Assembly (NCBI GenBank): GCA_016936455.1
Contig: JAFGXV010000045.1
Coordinates: 1-64,000 of the forward strand
Direction: 5' to 3'
From: Desulfuromonadaceae bacterium
GTDB lineage: Bacteria > Desulfobacterota > Desulfuromonadia > Desulfuromonadales > Desulfuromonadaceae
Length of the DNA stretch: 64,000 nt
Of this stretch, positions 1 through 9,271 are shown piece after piece. Each line of letters opens with the position of its first letter. Within the stretch, counting starts at the first letter, position 1. The notes beneath the pieces are model-generated. The model ran no database searches and was not told where the DNA came from. It saw only the letters and a list, made by a program, of their open reading frames with translations. The position numbers and the translations under genes are program-made.

Positions 1-1579
1 CGGCCCGCTCGGCCACCTCAACGCTGCTGGATGACAGGTCGCTGATCTCGGCGGCGGCACTCTGGCTACGCTCGGCCAGTTTGCGCACCTCGGAAGCGAC
101 GACGGCAAAACCCTTCCCGTGTTCGCCGGCGCGGGCGGCTTCGATGGCGGCGTTCAGTGCCAGCAGGTTGGTCTGACGGGCAATTTCCTCGATGATGCTG
201 ATTTTTTCGGCGATATCCTTCATGGCCTTGACGGTTGCAGCTACGGCAACGCCGCCATTCTTGGCATCTTCCGCACTCTTGATGGCGATTTTTTCCGTCT
301 GCATGGCGTTGTCGGCATTCTGGCGGATGTTAGAGGCCATCTCTTCCATGGAACTCGACGCTTCTTCCGCGGCAGCGGCCTGCTCCGTGGCGCCCTGACT
401 CATCTCTTCGCTGCTGGCCGCCAGTTCCTGGCTGCCAGCGGCGACGTTGTCGCTGGCGCTGCGCACGTCGGCGACAACATTCTGTAGCTGTTTGACCATT
501 TCGTTGAGGGCAGCGGCCAGCTGGCCGATTTCGTCCTTCTGCTCAATGGTCAGGGCCTGGGTCAAGTCGCCTTCGGACAGCGCCTTGGCGAACTCTACAC
601 CCTGATGAATCGGTCGGGTAATGGCGCGGGTGATGAGCACGGTAATGGTCAGGCCGATGAGCACGGCCAGGATCGAGCCGGTAAGGGTGCGGGTGTTGGT
701 GGCGCTGATTTCCGCTTCCATCTTGGCTTTCTGGTCGGCGCGGGCCTCTTCACACTCTTTTTGCGCGGCACGGGCGGTTTCAACCATGATGCCTTCGGCC
801 ACCTGCTGTTTGTCGACACAAGCGGCGTAGGCATTGAATTCCGCCTGGTAGCTTTTGACAAAGCTGACAACGGTATCGATCTGCTTCAGGTTGGTCGGAT
901 CGCTGAAGCGTCCGCGCAGATCCTGGGCCAGGACGTAGATTTTATCCAGCGCTTCCTTGACGTTGTCGAGATACGCCTTGTCCGAGGAGATGATGAATTC
1001 CTTCTCGTTTTTGCGCGCATCGAGGAACCACTTGATCATGCGGTTGCCATCGTCGGCCTTGGCGATGCGGGCGAGCAGTTTGTCGGCTGCGCGATTCTGC
1101 TCAAAGTCCTGCTTCAGCTTTTCCTTCTGGTCCGCACGGATGGCTTCGGTTTCCTTCAGCGCGTCGCGAGCGGCTACACGCATCTTGGACATCTGCTCTT
1201 TTTTGATCTTTTCCTGTTCTACGTAGTCATTAAACCCGCCAGCGTATTTTTTTGCCGCATCGGCGATGCGGTCCATCTGCTGCTGATTGACCGGGTCGCT
1301 GAATTTCTTGCGCGTGGCAGCGACCTGCTCCTGCAGTTTGGCGACAATTTCCTGAACCTTGTTAGCCGATTCCATGTCCTTGCGCAGGACGAAGTTTTTC
1401 TCCTGGCGCCGCGATTCGAGGATGTACTTGACCATGCGGTTGCCATCATCGGCCTTGTCGACGCGGTCGACGACGCCGACCATGCCTCGCCACGACAAAA
1501 GAGAAATAATGACAGTCAGCAGCAGCACCAGGGAAAAGCCGCCGCCTATTTTCATGCCGAGCTTGAGATTTTTAAACAT
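1..1579 (-). CDS. Methyl-accepting chemotaxis protein (3' end cut by window edge)
   Basis: Transmembrane chemoreceptor that signals through CheA/CheW to the flagellar or pilus machinery. The frame is open from the ATG at 1579 to the left edge, so the C-terminal tip is missing. A strong GGAGG sits just before the start. Reading the minus strand shows an N-terminal membrane segment (about residues 10-30), a helical periplasmic region to about 290, a second membrane segment (about 297-317), a HAMP domain, then the signalling domain with the hairpin-tip residues around [20 protein letters not shown]. The sensor half contains two related copies of a KADDGNRM element near residues 41 and 173, as in HBM or four-helix-bundle sensors. 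The ligand is unknown. cheW lies directly upstream on the same strand. Confidence 0.93.
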   Translation of the reverse strand, partial: MFKNLKLGMKIGGGFSLVLLLTVIISLLSWRGMVGVVDRVDKADDGNRMVKYILESRRQEKNFVLRKDMESANKVQEIVAKLQEQVAATRKKFSDPVNQQQMDRIADAAKKYAGGFNDYVEQEKIKKEQMSKMRVAARDALKETEAIRADQKEKLKQDFEQNRAADKLLARIAKADDGNRMIKWFLDARKNEKEFIISSDKAYLDNVKEALDKIYVLAQDLRGRFSDPTNLKQIDTVVSFVKSYQAEFNAYAACVDKQQVAEGIMVETARAAQKECEEARADQKAKMEAEISATNTRTLTGSILAVLIGLTITVLITRAITRPIHQGVEFAKALSEGDLTQALTIEQKDEIGQLAAALNEMVKQLQNVVADVRSASDNVAAGSQELAASSEEMSQGATEQAAAAEEASSSMEEMASNIRQNADNAMQTEKIAIKSAEDAKNGGVAVAATVKAMKDIAEKISIIEEIARQTNLLALNAAIEAARAGEHGKGFAVVASEVRKLAERSQSAAAEISDLSSSSVEVAERA

Positions 1580-1631
1580 GCTGTCCTCCAGTGTGAGAAT
1601 TGTTAGATTGAGCCGTTGCGCTTTTCCCAGG

Positions 1632-2138
1632 TCAGACGGCTTCAGCCTGAGTTAAGGCTTCGCTGCTGTGGATCAGGGCGAGATCTGCCGAGGAAAACAC
1701 TCGGTCGATATTCAGCAGCATAATGAAGCGTTCGCCATGTCTGCCCATGCCGTGAAGAAACTCTGTATTCAGAGAAGCGCCTAAACGCGGTGGCAGTTCG
1801 ATGCTGTCCGTATCCAGTTCCAGCACCTCTTGCACCGAATCGACCAAGGCGCCGAGTACCGATCGCTGGTTGTCGAGTGTGACCTCGACGATGATAATGC
1901 AGGTGTGGATGGTTTTCTGCGCGGCCGACAGGCCAAATTTCTTGCGCATGTCGATGACCGGGACCACGCTGCCACGCAGATTGATGACGCCGCACATGTA
2001 GTCAGGCATTTGGGGGATGCGGGTTACCTCACTGACATCGAGCACTTCGCGCGCCTTGCCGATTTCCAGGGCAAAGATTTCGTCATCGAGGGTAAAAGTC
2101 AGGTACTGGTTGCTGAGATCCGAACTCGTTTTTTCCAT
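1632..2138 (-). CDS. cheW: Chemotaxis coupling protein CheW
   Basis: Scaffold protein that couples chemoreceptors to the kinase CheA in the cytoplasmic array. The 168-residue product is one CheW domain, near the usual family length. It shows the typical N-terminal strand pattern ([20 protein letters not shown]), the [20 protein letters not shown] segment and [13 protein letters not shown]. An AAGGAGAA ribosome site precedes the ATG. The gene runs into the chemoreceptor gene 52 bp downstream, which suggests one receptor-coupler transcription unit. No CheA or CheY is present in the window. Confidence 0.93.
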   Translation of the reverse strand: MEKTSSDLSNQYLTFTLDDEIFALEIGKAREVLDVSEVTRIPQMPDYMCGVINLRGSVVPVIDMRKKFGLSAAQKTIHTCIIIVEVTLDNQRSVLGALVDSVQEVLELDTDSIELPPRLGASLNTEFLHGMGRHGERFIMLLNIDRVFSSADLALIHSSEALTQAEAV

Positions 2139-2545
2139 AACGCGTTCTCCTTTGAGGCGTAGGTTCGGGAGGTGAATATTTGACCACCTGGGTCATAAAC
2201 GGGATGTGATTGTGCGAAATGTCGCGCAGATAGTGTGTCAAGACGTGTCGCCGCTCATGGGGCGCACCGATACGAAAAAGGAGGGAAATTGTATGTATGA
2301 TTCCGAATAATTACATAACATAAGTATTTGATCGCCAGCCGGAATTGGATACTGAAATCAAAATACGCCTGTTTTATTTAATGTTAATCTGTTGAAGAAT
2401 TAGTTTCTTTGATAGGTCATTAGAGATGACCCGTTGCCTCGGGGGAATGGGCGATGAGTGGTCAAGCAGAAACGCCCTGCCGGGGTTGGCAGGGCGTTTC
2501 TGCTGCAGGGGATGGGAGGTGGTTCTTGAGGGACCGACGCAGCGA
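2139..2545. other. Intergenic region between cheW and thiC
   Basis: About 400 bp between the cheW start and the thiC stop. The cheW-proximal half is AT-rich and probably carries the cheW promoter, but I could not assign clear -35 and -10 boxes. The thiC-proximal half holds the hairpin listed separately. I see no coding potential. Confidence 0.5.
2466..2503 (-). terminator. Hairpin downstream of thiC
   Basis: A perfect 16-bp inverted repeat (arms 2466-2481 and 2488-2503, arm GCAGAAACGCCCTGCC) with a 6-nt loop, starting 43 bp after the thiC stop. No clear U-tract follows on the minus strand, so it may be a weak intrinsic terminator or an mRNA 3'-end stabiliser. Confidence 0.6.
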
Positions 2546-3853
2546 TCAGCTGGCGCGTTTGTTCAACTCATCACGGCGGTCATCCATGACCTTGACCGCA
2601 CACAGGTCGCCGCACATGGTGCAGGCGCCATGCTCGTCAGCGGCCTTGTTCTCACCGCGCCGGCGGCGCGCCATCTCAGGGTCGAGGGCCAGTTCGAACT
2701 GCTTTTCCCAGTCGAGATCCTTGCGAGCCTGGGCCATGGCATGGTCGCGCTCGATGGCACCGGGCACCCGTTTGACAATGTCAGCGGCGTGGGCCGCGAT
2801 CAGGCTGGCAATGACGCCTTCGCGCACGTCGTTGACATCCGGCAGGCACAGGTGCTCGCTGGGGGTGACATAACACAGGAAGTCGGCGCCGGCCGAGGCG
2901 GCAATGGCGCCGCCGATGGCGCAGGCAATGTGGTCGTAGCCGGCGGCGAGGTCGGTGACCAGGGGGCCGAGGACGTAGAAGGGGGCACCGTGACACAGTC
3001 GTTTCTGCAGCTGGATATTGGTCTGGATCTGGTCCAGGGGCACGTGGCCAGGCCCTTCGATCATGACCTGGATGCCGGCATCCCAGGCGCGCTGGGTCAG
3101 CTCGCCGAGAATCAGCAGCTCCTGAACCTGTGCCCGGTCCGTGGCATCTTTCAGGCAGCCGGGACGGAAACCATCGCCGAGGGACAGGGTGGCGTCGTAG
3201 GGTTTCACCAGTTCCAGCAGACGGTCGTAGTGCTCGTACAGGGGATTCTCAGCATTGTTGAAGGCCATCCACTTGGCGGTGAAAGAACCGCCGCGCGAGA
3301 CGACTTCCATCATGCGGCCTTCGTGATCCATGACCTCCAGGGTGCGCCGGGTGACACCGCAGTGAACGGTAATGAAGTCGACACCGTCATCCAGGTGCTT
3401 TTTGATGCCGTCGAAGATCTCGTCGACGGTCATTTTGACCATGGCTTTTTTCTTCTTGGCCACGGTATCTACGGCAGCCTGGTACAGGGGCACGCTGCCG
3501 ATACAGGCATTGGTCTCGGCAATGATGGCGGCACGGATTTCATCGATGGGACCACCGGTGGACAGGTCCATGATGGCATGGGCACCGGCGGCCACGGCAA
3601 TGCGCGCTTTGTCCAGTTCCTTGTCAATGCTGGTGTCGTCCTTGCTGGTGCCGATGTTGGCATTCACCTTGGTGGTCAACCCCTGGCCGACGGCCAGCGG
3701 CAGGCCGTTGGTGTGCTTGACGTTGTGGCAGATGCAGACGGTGCCTTCAGCGACGCGCTGGCGCAGGACTTCGGCGTCGATCCCTTCGATCTCGGCGGCC
3801 CGGCGCAGGGTGTCGGTAATAATGCCCTGACGGGCGGCTTCCATAAGCGTCAT
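2546..3853 (-). CDS. thiC: Phosphomethylpyrimidine synthase ThiC
   Basis: Radical SAM enzyme that rearranges 5-aminoimidazole ribotide into HMP-phosphate, the pyrimidine half of thiamine. The 435-residue product is the short bacterial form without the long N-terminal extension. The C-terminal ACTMCGDLCAVK carries the CxxCxxxxC cluster motif characteristic of ThiC. Conserved blocks NANIGTS, MDLSTGG, SRGGSF, EGPGHVP and LCYVTPSEHL are all present. Its ATG overlaps the thiED stop by 4 bp, so translation is probably coupled. Expression is expected to follow the upstream TPP riboswitch. Confidence 0.97.
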   Translation of the reverse strand: MTLMEAARQGIITDTLRRAAEIEGIDAEVLRQRVAEGTVCICHNVKHTNGLPLAVGQGLTTKVNANIGTSKDDTSIDKELDKARIAVAAGAHAIMDLSTGGPIDEIRAAIIAETNACIGSVPLYQAAVDTVAKKKKAMVKMTVDEIFDGIKKHLDDGVDFITVHCGVTRRTLEVMDHEGRMMEVVSRGGSFTAKWMAFNNAENPLYEHYDRLLELVKPYDATLSLGDGFRPGCLKDATDRAQVQELLILGELTQRAWDAGIQVMIEGPGHVPLDQIQTNIQLQKRLCHGAPFYVLGPLVTDLAAGYDHIACAIGGAIAASAGADFLCYVTPSEHLCLPDVNDVREGVIASLIAAHAADIVKRVPGAIERDHAMAQARKDLDWEKQFELALDPEMARRRRGENKAADEHGACTMCGDLCAVKVMDDRRDELNKRAS

Positions 3854-5328
3854 TCTTCAATATCCTCTCTGTTGGCGAACCGGGCCAGCCGGTCGCGCAG
3901 TTTTTGCGCAGCGATAAAATGGTTGATGGGGCCATGGCCCTGGCCGAGCTGCGGCGCAGAACGAATGGCTTCCTCAATGAAAAATTTGGTGTGACGAGCG
4001 GCTTCTTCAAGGCTCCATCCCTGGCTGAGCAGAGTCGCCAGAGCCGAGGCCGTGGTGCAGCCGGTGCCATGGGTGTGGCGTGAGTCAATACGCGGCCCGG
4101 TTAGCAGCTGGCTGTGTGAGCCGATGCGTAGCAGATCGGTTGGTGCTCCGGGCAGGTGCCCGCCCTTGACCAGAACGTGCCGAGCCCCCATCTGCTGAAG
4201 TGCGCAGGCGGCCTGTTCCAACTGTTCAGCCGAGCGAATCGACAGGCCGGTCAGGGCTTCGGCCTCGGGGACGTTGGGGGTCAGCAAATAGGTTTTTGGC
4301 AATAACGCCGTCAGCAGGGCGTCGACTGCGTCCCGATGCAGCAGGCTGGCGCCGCCCTTGGCAATCATCACCGGATCGACCAGATTCAGGGTCGCCGCAG
4401 AAGCAATCTCCTCGGCTACGGCGCGGATGATTTCGCCGCTGAACAGCATGCCGGTTTTGATGACATCGGCCCCGATGTCATCGAGTACGCAGCGCAGCTG
4501 TTGACGGACAAAATCCACCGGTGCGGCATGGATGCCCCGCACGCCCAGGGTGTTTTGGGCGGTTAGCGCGGTGATGACGCTGCTGCCGTAGCTGCCGAGC
4601 AGACTGATGGTCTTCAGGTCCGCCTGAATGCCGGCGCCGCCGCTGGAGTCGGAGCCGGCCACGGTCAGTACCGAACCGCAGGGCAAAGGCTGGCGGCGGC
4701 GGAACAGCAGACTTAGTTCGCGGGCGGCACAGTCGGGTTGCGGATCAGCCATGACAGCCGAGATGACGGCGGCAGCATCGGCCCCGGCGTCGATCGCGGC
4801 AGGCAATCCGGCTGCTGAAATGCCACCGATGGCGACAATCGGCAGTTCAACGGCGGCGCGGATCGCTTTTAACCCGTTTAGGCCGATGTGCACCGCATCC
4901 TGCTTGGTGGCGGTCGGATAGACACTGCCGACGCCGATATAGTCGGCACCCTGCTGCTGGGCGGCCAGGGCCTGCTCGGGCGTGCGTGTCGATACGCCGA
5001 TGAGGCAGTCAGGGCCGAGCTGGGCACGGGCTTCGGCCAGGGCGGTATCCTTCTGTCCCAGATGCAGGCCATCCGCCTGGAAGATCCGGGCCAGCTCTAT
5101 CTGGTCGTTGATGATCAGCAGAGCGCCGTGCTGTTGACACAGCTGTTTCAGCCGCCCGGCGATTTCGCACTGCTTGGCAAAGGGGCGCTTCTTGTCACGA
5201 TACTGCAGCAGTCGGACGCCGCCGCGTAGCGCCTGCTCGCAGCGGGCAAGCAGCAGATTCGCTTCGCTGTCATCGGTGATCAGGTAGAGTCCTGAGATCG
5301 TATGTTGGATAGGCATGGTTAATGACAT
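3850..5328 (-). CDS. thiED: Fused thiamine-phosphate synthase / HMP(-P) kinase (ThiE-ThiD)
   Basis: Bifunctional thiamine enzyme. The ThiE half (about residues 1-210) joins HMP-PP to thiazole phosphate; the ThiD half (about 220-490) phosphorylates HMP and HMP-P. ThiE signatures are GLYLITD, LQYRDKK, INDQIELA, DGLHLGQKD and GVGSVYPTATK. ThiD signatures are VAGSDSSGGAGIQADLKT, KTGML and the anion-hole segment THGTGCTTASALA. I place the start at 5328; an ATG four codons later (5316) is equally possible, as neither has a clear Shine-Dalgarno. The frame stays open upstream to 5424, but that part is riboswitch and terminator. First gene of the thiED-thiC operon. Confidence 0.93.
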   Translation of the reverse strand: MSLTMPIQHTISGLYLITDDSEANLLLARCEQALRGGVRLLQYRDKKRPFAKQCEIAGRLKQLCQQHGALLIINDQIELARIFQADGLHLGQKDTALAEARAQLGPDCLIGVSTRTPEQALAAQQQGADYIGVGSVYPTATKQDAVHIGLNGLKAIRAAVELPIVAIGGISAAGLPAAIDAGADAAAVISAVMADPQPDCAARELSLLFRRRQPLPCGSVLTVAGSDSSGGAGIQADLKTISLLGSYGSSVITALTAQNTLGVRGIHAAPVDFVRQQLRCVLDDIGADVIKTGMLFSGEIIRAVAEEIASAATLNLVDPVMIAKGGASLLHRDAVDALLTALLPKTYLLTPNVPEAEALTGLSIRSAEQLEQAACALQQMGARHVLVKGGHLPGAPTDLLRIGSHSQLLTGPRIDSRHTHGTGCTTASALATLLSQGWSLEEAARHTKFFIEEAIRSAPQLGQGHGPINHFIAAQKLRDRLARFANREDIEE

Positions 5329-5357
5329 AAAAAAACCGCTGCCGGCGGGCAGCGGTT
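5327..5357 (-). terminator. Riboswitch-controlled intrinsic terminator before thiED
   Basis: A 10-bp GC-rich stem (arms 5334-5343 and 5348-5357, 4-nt loop) followed on the minus strand by a run of seven T. It lies between the TPP aptamer and thiED. The U-tract runs directly into the proposed AUG at 5328. This fits transcriptional attenuation: TPP-bound aptamer favours the terminator, free aptamer allows read-through. Confidence 0.88.
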
Positions 5358-5387
5358 CATGCAGGGAAATTCCCTCTGGTGATCGTC

Positions 5388-5471
5388 GCTTCCCTACGCC
5401 GGTATCATCCGGATCAGGTTCCAAGGGTCGCCCGCGCGCGGACTCTCAGTGAGGACCTCACTCCCCTAGCT
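5388..5471 (-). promoter_or_regulatory. TPP riboswitch aptamer (thi box)
   Basis: The minus strand carries the conserved thi-box blocks in order: an AGGGGAG segment, CTGAGAGTCC, a variable P3-like stem, GACCCTTGGAACCTGATCC, GGATGATACCGGCG and TAGGGAAGC. These match the aptamer core that binds thiamine pyrophosphate. Short complementary bases at both ends can form P1. The element sits about 60 nt before thiED with a terminator in between, so it should switch thiED-thiC off when TPP is plentiful. Confidence 0.95.
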
Positions 5472-5905
5472 TGATGTACGTTATTTGGAGACTCACCCTA
5501 TGCGATCTGGCTGAGGCTGTCAACCGTCTTTCTCTTCTTGGGTCGAAGGAGGAGGTCCTGTCCTGTGACGAATAGAAGGCGACAGCGCGGTCGTCATTTG
5601 ATTGAATAAATATCTTTTTTGAATATATTGTTAGGGTTATGTTTGGCCGATGGGGGGCAGGCATCACCCTTGTCTTTGGCTGTGGTGGCGCGCGGGTGCT
5701 CTCGGGGCAGGAGGGCCGGGGTAGGAACGGATATTGCTAGAATGCTACCCACTCGGCAGGATCAAAAGAAGTTTTGTACGAGTCCCCCTATATAAAGCAA
5801 GGGGGTATTGATTTTTTCTAAGCTGTCTTTTTGGGGCTGCTGTGTTATTGCTTGGACAGACAGCCGTCTCGTCGGGACGGCAGGGCGTGTGGCGAGGAGA
5901 GGAAC
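5472..5905. other. Divergent intergenic region between thi leader and c-di-GMP gene
   Basis: About 430 bp holding the promoters of both divergent units. One hairpin (arms 5784-5789 and 5800-5805, C5T with AG5) is followed by a T-rich run on the plus strand at 5811-5817 and could act as a leader terminator for the downstream gene. I looked for a c-di-GMP aptamer here and did not recognise one. No coding potential seen. Confidence 0.45.
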
Positions 5906-7972
5906 GTGGAATACGCTGGTTTGGTTGAAAACAGCAATGATCTGATTCAGGTGGTCGATTTTGAAGGTCGGCTCCTCTATGTCAATCAGATGTGGTTGGA
6001 CACGCTGGGATACTCACGCGAGGAAGCGGCATCGCTGCATTTCTTCAGTATTTTGCACCCCGATTTTCACTGTAACTGTCACGAACGCATCGGACAGCTG
6101 CAGTCTGGGCAGGTGGTTCCGCGTTTCGAAGCCTCCTTCATCACTCGTGACGGGGAGAAGATCGTTACAGAGGGGAGTATTTCCCTGTACCAGGAAAACG
6201 GTGTTCCCCGCGGCATTCAGGGGTTTTTCCGTGATATCACCCAGCGTAAGAAAACCGAGGATGCGCTACGCGAGCGTGAGGAGCAGTTCCGCACGATTTT
6301 CGAGTCTTCCGTGGCCGGGATTGCCATGCTGGCACCGGACGGACGCTTTCTTCAGGCGAACCCTGCGTTCTGTAATTTTCTTGGCTACAGCGAACAGGAA
6401 CTGAAGCAGCTGAAAATTACCGATGTCACCCATCCGGACGACATTGAGGATACCCTGCTACGGCGTAATATCGCTCGCGCCAACCGCTCCCATTCGATTG
6501 TGTGCGAGAAGCGCTATCTGAAAAAAGATGGGGAAGTGTTCTGGGCGCAGCTGTCATCAACCTGGTTTTTCGATGAAAACGGTACCCCGCTCTATACCGT
6601 GCCGGTGATTCAGGACATCACGGCGCGCAAGGAAGCGGAAGAGCGTATCCGCGAATTGGCCTATTACGATGTCCTGACCCGTTTGCCCAATCGCAGCCTG
6701 TTCAATGATCGTCTGGAGCAGTCGCTGGCGCTGGCACGTCGACACGACCGGCAGATGGCACTGATGTTTCTTGATCTCGACCGTTTCAAGGGTGTGAATG
6801 ATACCCTCGGTCATGTCATGGGTGACAAGTTGCTGCAGATTGCGGCACAGCGTCTGTCTGACAGCCTGCGAGAAAACGATACCGTTGCCCGACTCGGTGG
6901 TGATGAATTCGTTGTCATCCTGTCGGATTACCGCACCCCTGATAATTTACCTCATATTGCCCACAAAATTCTCCATGCTCTGGCGCAGCCGATTGATCTT
7001 GGTGTGCGGGATGTCTATGTGACGACCAGCATTGGTGTCGCCCTGTACCCGAACGACGGAACGGACGGGGTTGAATTGCTGCGTAATGCAGATCTCGCCA
7101 TGTATGCGGCCAAGGAAGGCGGTGGCAATACCTTCCGTTTCTATTGCAGCGAAATGAACGCGCGAGCGGTGTCTCGGATGGACCTGGAAAGCAATCTGCG
7201 GCGCGCCATCAGCGAGGAGGAGTTTTTCCTTGAGTATCAACCCCAGATTGATCTGGTCAGCAATCGCATGGCTGGACTCGAGGCGCTGCTGCGCTGGCAG
7301 CATCCGCAGCTCGGGGTGATCGCTCCTAATCACTTCATTCCTCTGGCCGAGGAGACCAACCTGATTATACCGATTGGCGAGTGGGTCATGCGCCAGGTGT
7401 TTGAGCAGGCGAGTCGCTGGCACCAGTCGCACAGTACGATGATGGACGAGATTCGCGTTGCCATCAATGTCTCCGGTCGCCAGTTCGATCAGCCGGATTT
7501 TGTTGATCTGGTACGGCGCCTGCTGTCGGAAACCGGTGTTCAGCCGCAGTGGTTTGAATTCGAGATCACGGAAAATGTGCTGATGAAAGACGTTCAGCGC
7601 ACTGTGAGCACGCTGGAGCAGCTTCGTGCTCTCGGCATCCACATCGCCATTGACGACTTCGGCACCGGCTATTCGTCTCTGAGCTGTCTGAAGAATCTGC
7701 CGCTGAACCGGTTGAAAATCGACAAGAGTTTTATTGCCGACATTCAGGATAACCCCAATGACCGAGCCATTGTTTCTGCGACCATCGCCATGGCCAAGCG
7801 CCTTGATCTGGAGGTGACGGCCGAGGGTGTCGAGACGGAAGGTCAGTACGGCTTCGTCCATAAACGCGACTGTGATGAAGTGCAGGGCTTCTACTTCTGC
7901 AAGCCGCTGCCGGCGGATGAGGTGCTTGGCGCCTGCTGGAATTATCTGGAAAGTTCATCGTCACAGAGCTGA
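5906..7972 (+). CDS. PAS-PAS-GGDEF-EAL cyclic-di-GMP protein
   Basis: Composite signalling protein for c-di-GMP turnover. Two PAS sensors (about residues 1-115 and 125-245) precede a GGDEF diguanylate cyclase domain with an intact GGDEF motif (331-335) and an EAL phosphodiesterase domain with EALLRW (459-464) and DDFGTGYSS (583-591). Both catalytic motifs look intact, so either activity or both are possible. I chose the GTG at 5906 because GGAGAGGAA lies just upstream; the frame also opens at a TTG at 5831 with no ribosome site. No signal peptide or membrane segment is visible, so it is probably cytoplasmic. Transcribed alone and followed by a hairpin. Confidence 0.92.
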   Translation: MEYAGLVENSNDLIQVVDFEGRLLYVNQMWLDTLGYSREEAASLHFFSILHPDFHCNCHERIGQLQSGQVVPRFEASFITRDGEKIVTEGSISLYQENGVPRGIQGFFRDITQRKKTEDALREREEQFRTIFESSVAGIAMLAPDGRFLQANPAFCNFLGYSEQELKQLKITDVTHPDDIEDTLLRRNIARANRSHSIVCEKRYLKKDGEVFWAQLSSTWFFDENGTPLYTVPVIQDITARKEAEERIRELAYYDVLTRLPNRSLFNDRLEQSLALARRHDRQMALMFLDLDRFKGVNDTLGHVMGDKLLQIAAQRLSDSLRENDTVARLGGDEFVVILSDYRTPDNLPHIAHKILHALAQPIDLGVRDVYVTTSIGVALYPNDGTDGVELLRNADLAMYAAKEGGGNTFRFYCSEMNARAVSRMDLESNLRRAISEEEFFLEYQPQIDLVSNRMAGLEALLRWQHPQLGVIAPNHFIPLAEETNLIIPIGEWVMRQVFEQASRWHQSHSTMMDEIRVAINVSGRQFDQPDFVDLVRRLLSETGVQPQWFEFEITENVLMKDVQRTVSTLEQLRALGIHIAIDDFGTGYSSLSCLKNLPLNRLKIDKSFIADIQDNPNDRAIVSATIAMAKRLDLEVTAEGVETEGQYGFVHKRDCDEVQGFYFCKPLPADEVLGACWNYLESSSSQS

Positions 7973-8040
7973 TCGGTTAAAAACTTTACAGCTTTTGGCT
8001 GTGCATGGTACAAAAACAGAACGAAAGAACAGGATGTTTT

Positions 8041-8070
8041 CAGGCTGCCCCGGCAGCCTGTTTCTGTTCT
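8041..8070 (+). terminator. Terminator after the PAS-GGDEF-EAL gene
   Basis: A GC-rich inverted repeat (arms CAGGCTGCC at 8041-8049 and its complement at 8052-8060) followed by a T-rich stretch. It lies about 70 bp after the upstream stop codon and before alr. Confidence 0.65.
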
Positions 8071-8125
8071 GACTTCTTGATTGCTGCGTTGTTTTCTTCT
8101 GGTGCACTGGAACGATATTATTACG

Positions 8126-9259
8126 ATGATGTATGCGCATCGCCCCACTGAGGTCGAAATCGATCTGGCCGCCCTGCGCCATAACTATGCCCTGCTGCGT
8201 CAGCAACTACCCGCTTCGGTGGGTGTGCTGGCGGTTGTCAAGGCGGATGCCTACGGTCATGGCGCGATTGCTGTCGCCCGCACGCTGCAGCAGTCTGGCG
8301 CCGACCTGTTCGGTGTGGCCATCGCCGAAGAGGGGCTGGAACTCCGTCGAGCCGGGGTAACACGACCGGTTCTGATGCTCGGGGGCGCCTGGCCTGGGCA
8401 GGAGGAGATCGTGCTGGAAAACGATTTCCAGACCAGCGTGTTCGACGTTGAGCAGCTGCAGCGGTTGCAGCAGGCAGCGGAACGCGCCGACCGATTCTGC
8501 GATTGCCACCTCAAGATCGACAGTGGCATGGGGCGGCTGGGCGTGCTGCCCGAAGCCCTGCCGGCGTTTCTCGATCAGCTGAAACGCTTCTCCCGCATTC
8601 GCCTGGTCGGTGTGATGACCCATCTGGCCATGGCCGACTGTGTCGATCATCCGCATAACCGTCACCAGATCAATCAATTCCGCGTCTGCGTCGCACAGCT
8701 GCGGGCGGCGGGTTTTTCGCCCCGTTATATTCATGCTGCCAACAGCGCGGCCAGTTTTTCCCTGGCTGACGACCTGTGGACCCTGGCGCGGCCGGGCATT
8801 GTTCTTTACGGCGGCCAGCCGTTTGCCGGCACCTCCGCGCTGCCGCTGCGACCGGTGATGCACTTTCATACCCAGATTGCCCATCTCAAATGGCTGCAGC
8901 CGGGACACAGTGTGTCCTATGGCCAGACCTTTGTCGCCCGGCGTCCCACTTTGCTGGCTGCTATTCCCGTGGGTTACGCCGATGGCTTCAACCGCCTGCT
9001 GTCCTCGCAGGCCGAGGTTCTCATCCGTGGCCAGCGGGCGCCGGTGGCCGGGCGGATCTGCATGGACTGGACGCTGGTCGATGTCACGGATGTCGAGGGT
9101 GTGCAGCCTTACGACCGGGTGACTCTACTCGGTTGCGACGGTGACTGCTGTCTGTATGCCGAGGAGTGGGCGGAGAAGATCGGTACCATCTCCTATGAGG
9201 TGTTCTGCCAGGTCAGCAAGCGGGTGCCGCGTGTCTATCTGGGCGCGGAAACGCCGTAG
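8126..9259 (+). CDS. alr: Alanine racemase
   Basis: PLP enzyme that interconverts L- and D-alanine to supply D-Ala for peptidoglycan. The 377-residue product has the PLP lysine in AVVKADAYGHG (K39), the SVSYGQTF segment with the catalytic tyrosine of the C-terminal domain, and the GRICMDWTLVDVTD block. The start is one of two adjacent ATGs (8126 or 8129). The frame is open upstream to a TTG at 8081, which I rejected because family members begin just before the VEIDLAALRHNY segment. D-Ala made here would feed Ddl, encoded in the dcw cluster of the same window. Confidence 0.95.
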   Translation: MMYAHRPTEVEIDLAALRHNYALLRQQLPASVGVLAVVKADAYGHGAIAVARTLQQSGADLFGVAIAEEGLELRRAGVTRPVLMLGGAWPGQEEIVLENDFQTSVFDVEQLQRLQQAAERADRFCDCHLKIDSGMGRLGVLPEALPAFLDQLKRFSRIRLVGVMTHLAMADCVDHPHNRHQINQFRVCVAQLRAAGFSPRYIHAANSAASFSLADDLWTLARPGIVLYGGQPFAGTSALPLRPVMHFHTQIAHLKWLQPGHSVSYGQTFVARRPTLLAAIPVGYADGFNRLLSSQAEVLIRGQRAPVAGRICMDWTLVDVTDVEGVQPYDRVTLLGCDGDCCLYAEEWAEKIGTISYEVFCQVSKRVPRVYLGAETP

Positions 9260-9271
9260 CGGGGGCCGCGG

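Noticed and set aside
605-1606. 333-codon open frame on the plus strand
   Set aside because: Antisense to the chemoreceptor gene, which has clear domains and a strong ribosome site; the plus-strand product has no recognisable motif.
2426-3994. 522-codon open frame on the plus strand
   Set aside because: Antisense to thiC; the long frame is a by-product of GC-rich codon use.
5329-5424. Upstream extension of thiED to an ATG at 5424
   Set aside because: It would translate the TPP aptamer and terminator; the added 32 residues have no ThiE similarity.
5472-5905. Possible c-di-GMP riboswitch before the PAS-GGDEF-EAL gene
   Set aside because: I looked for the conserved GEMM-type core and found only a simple hairpin with a T-run.
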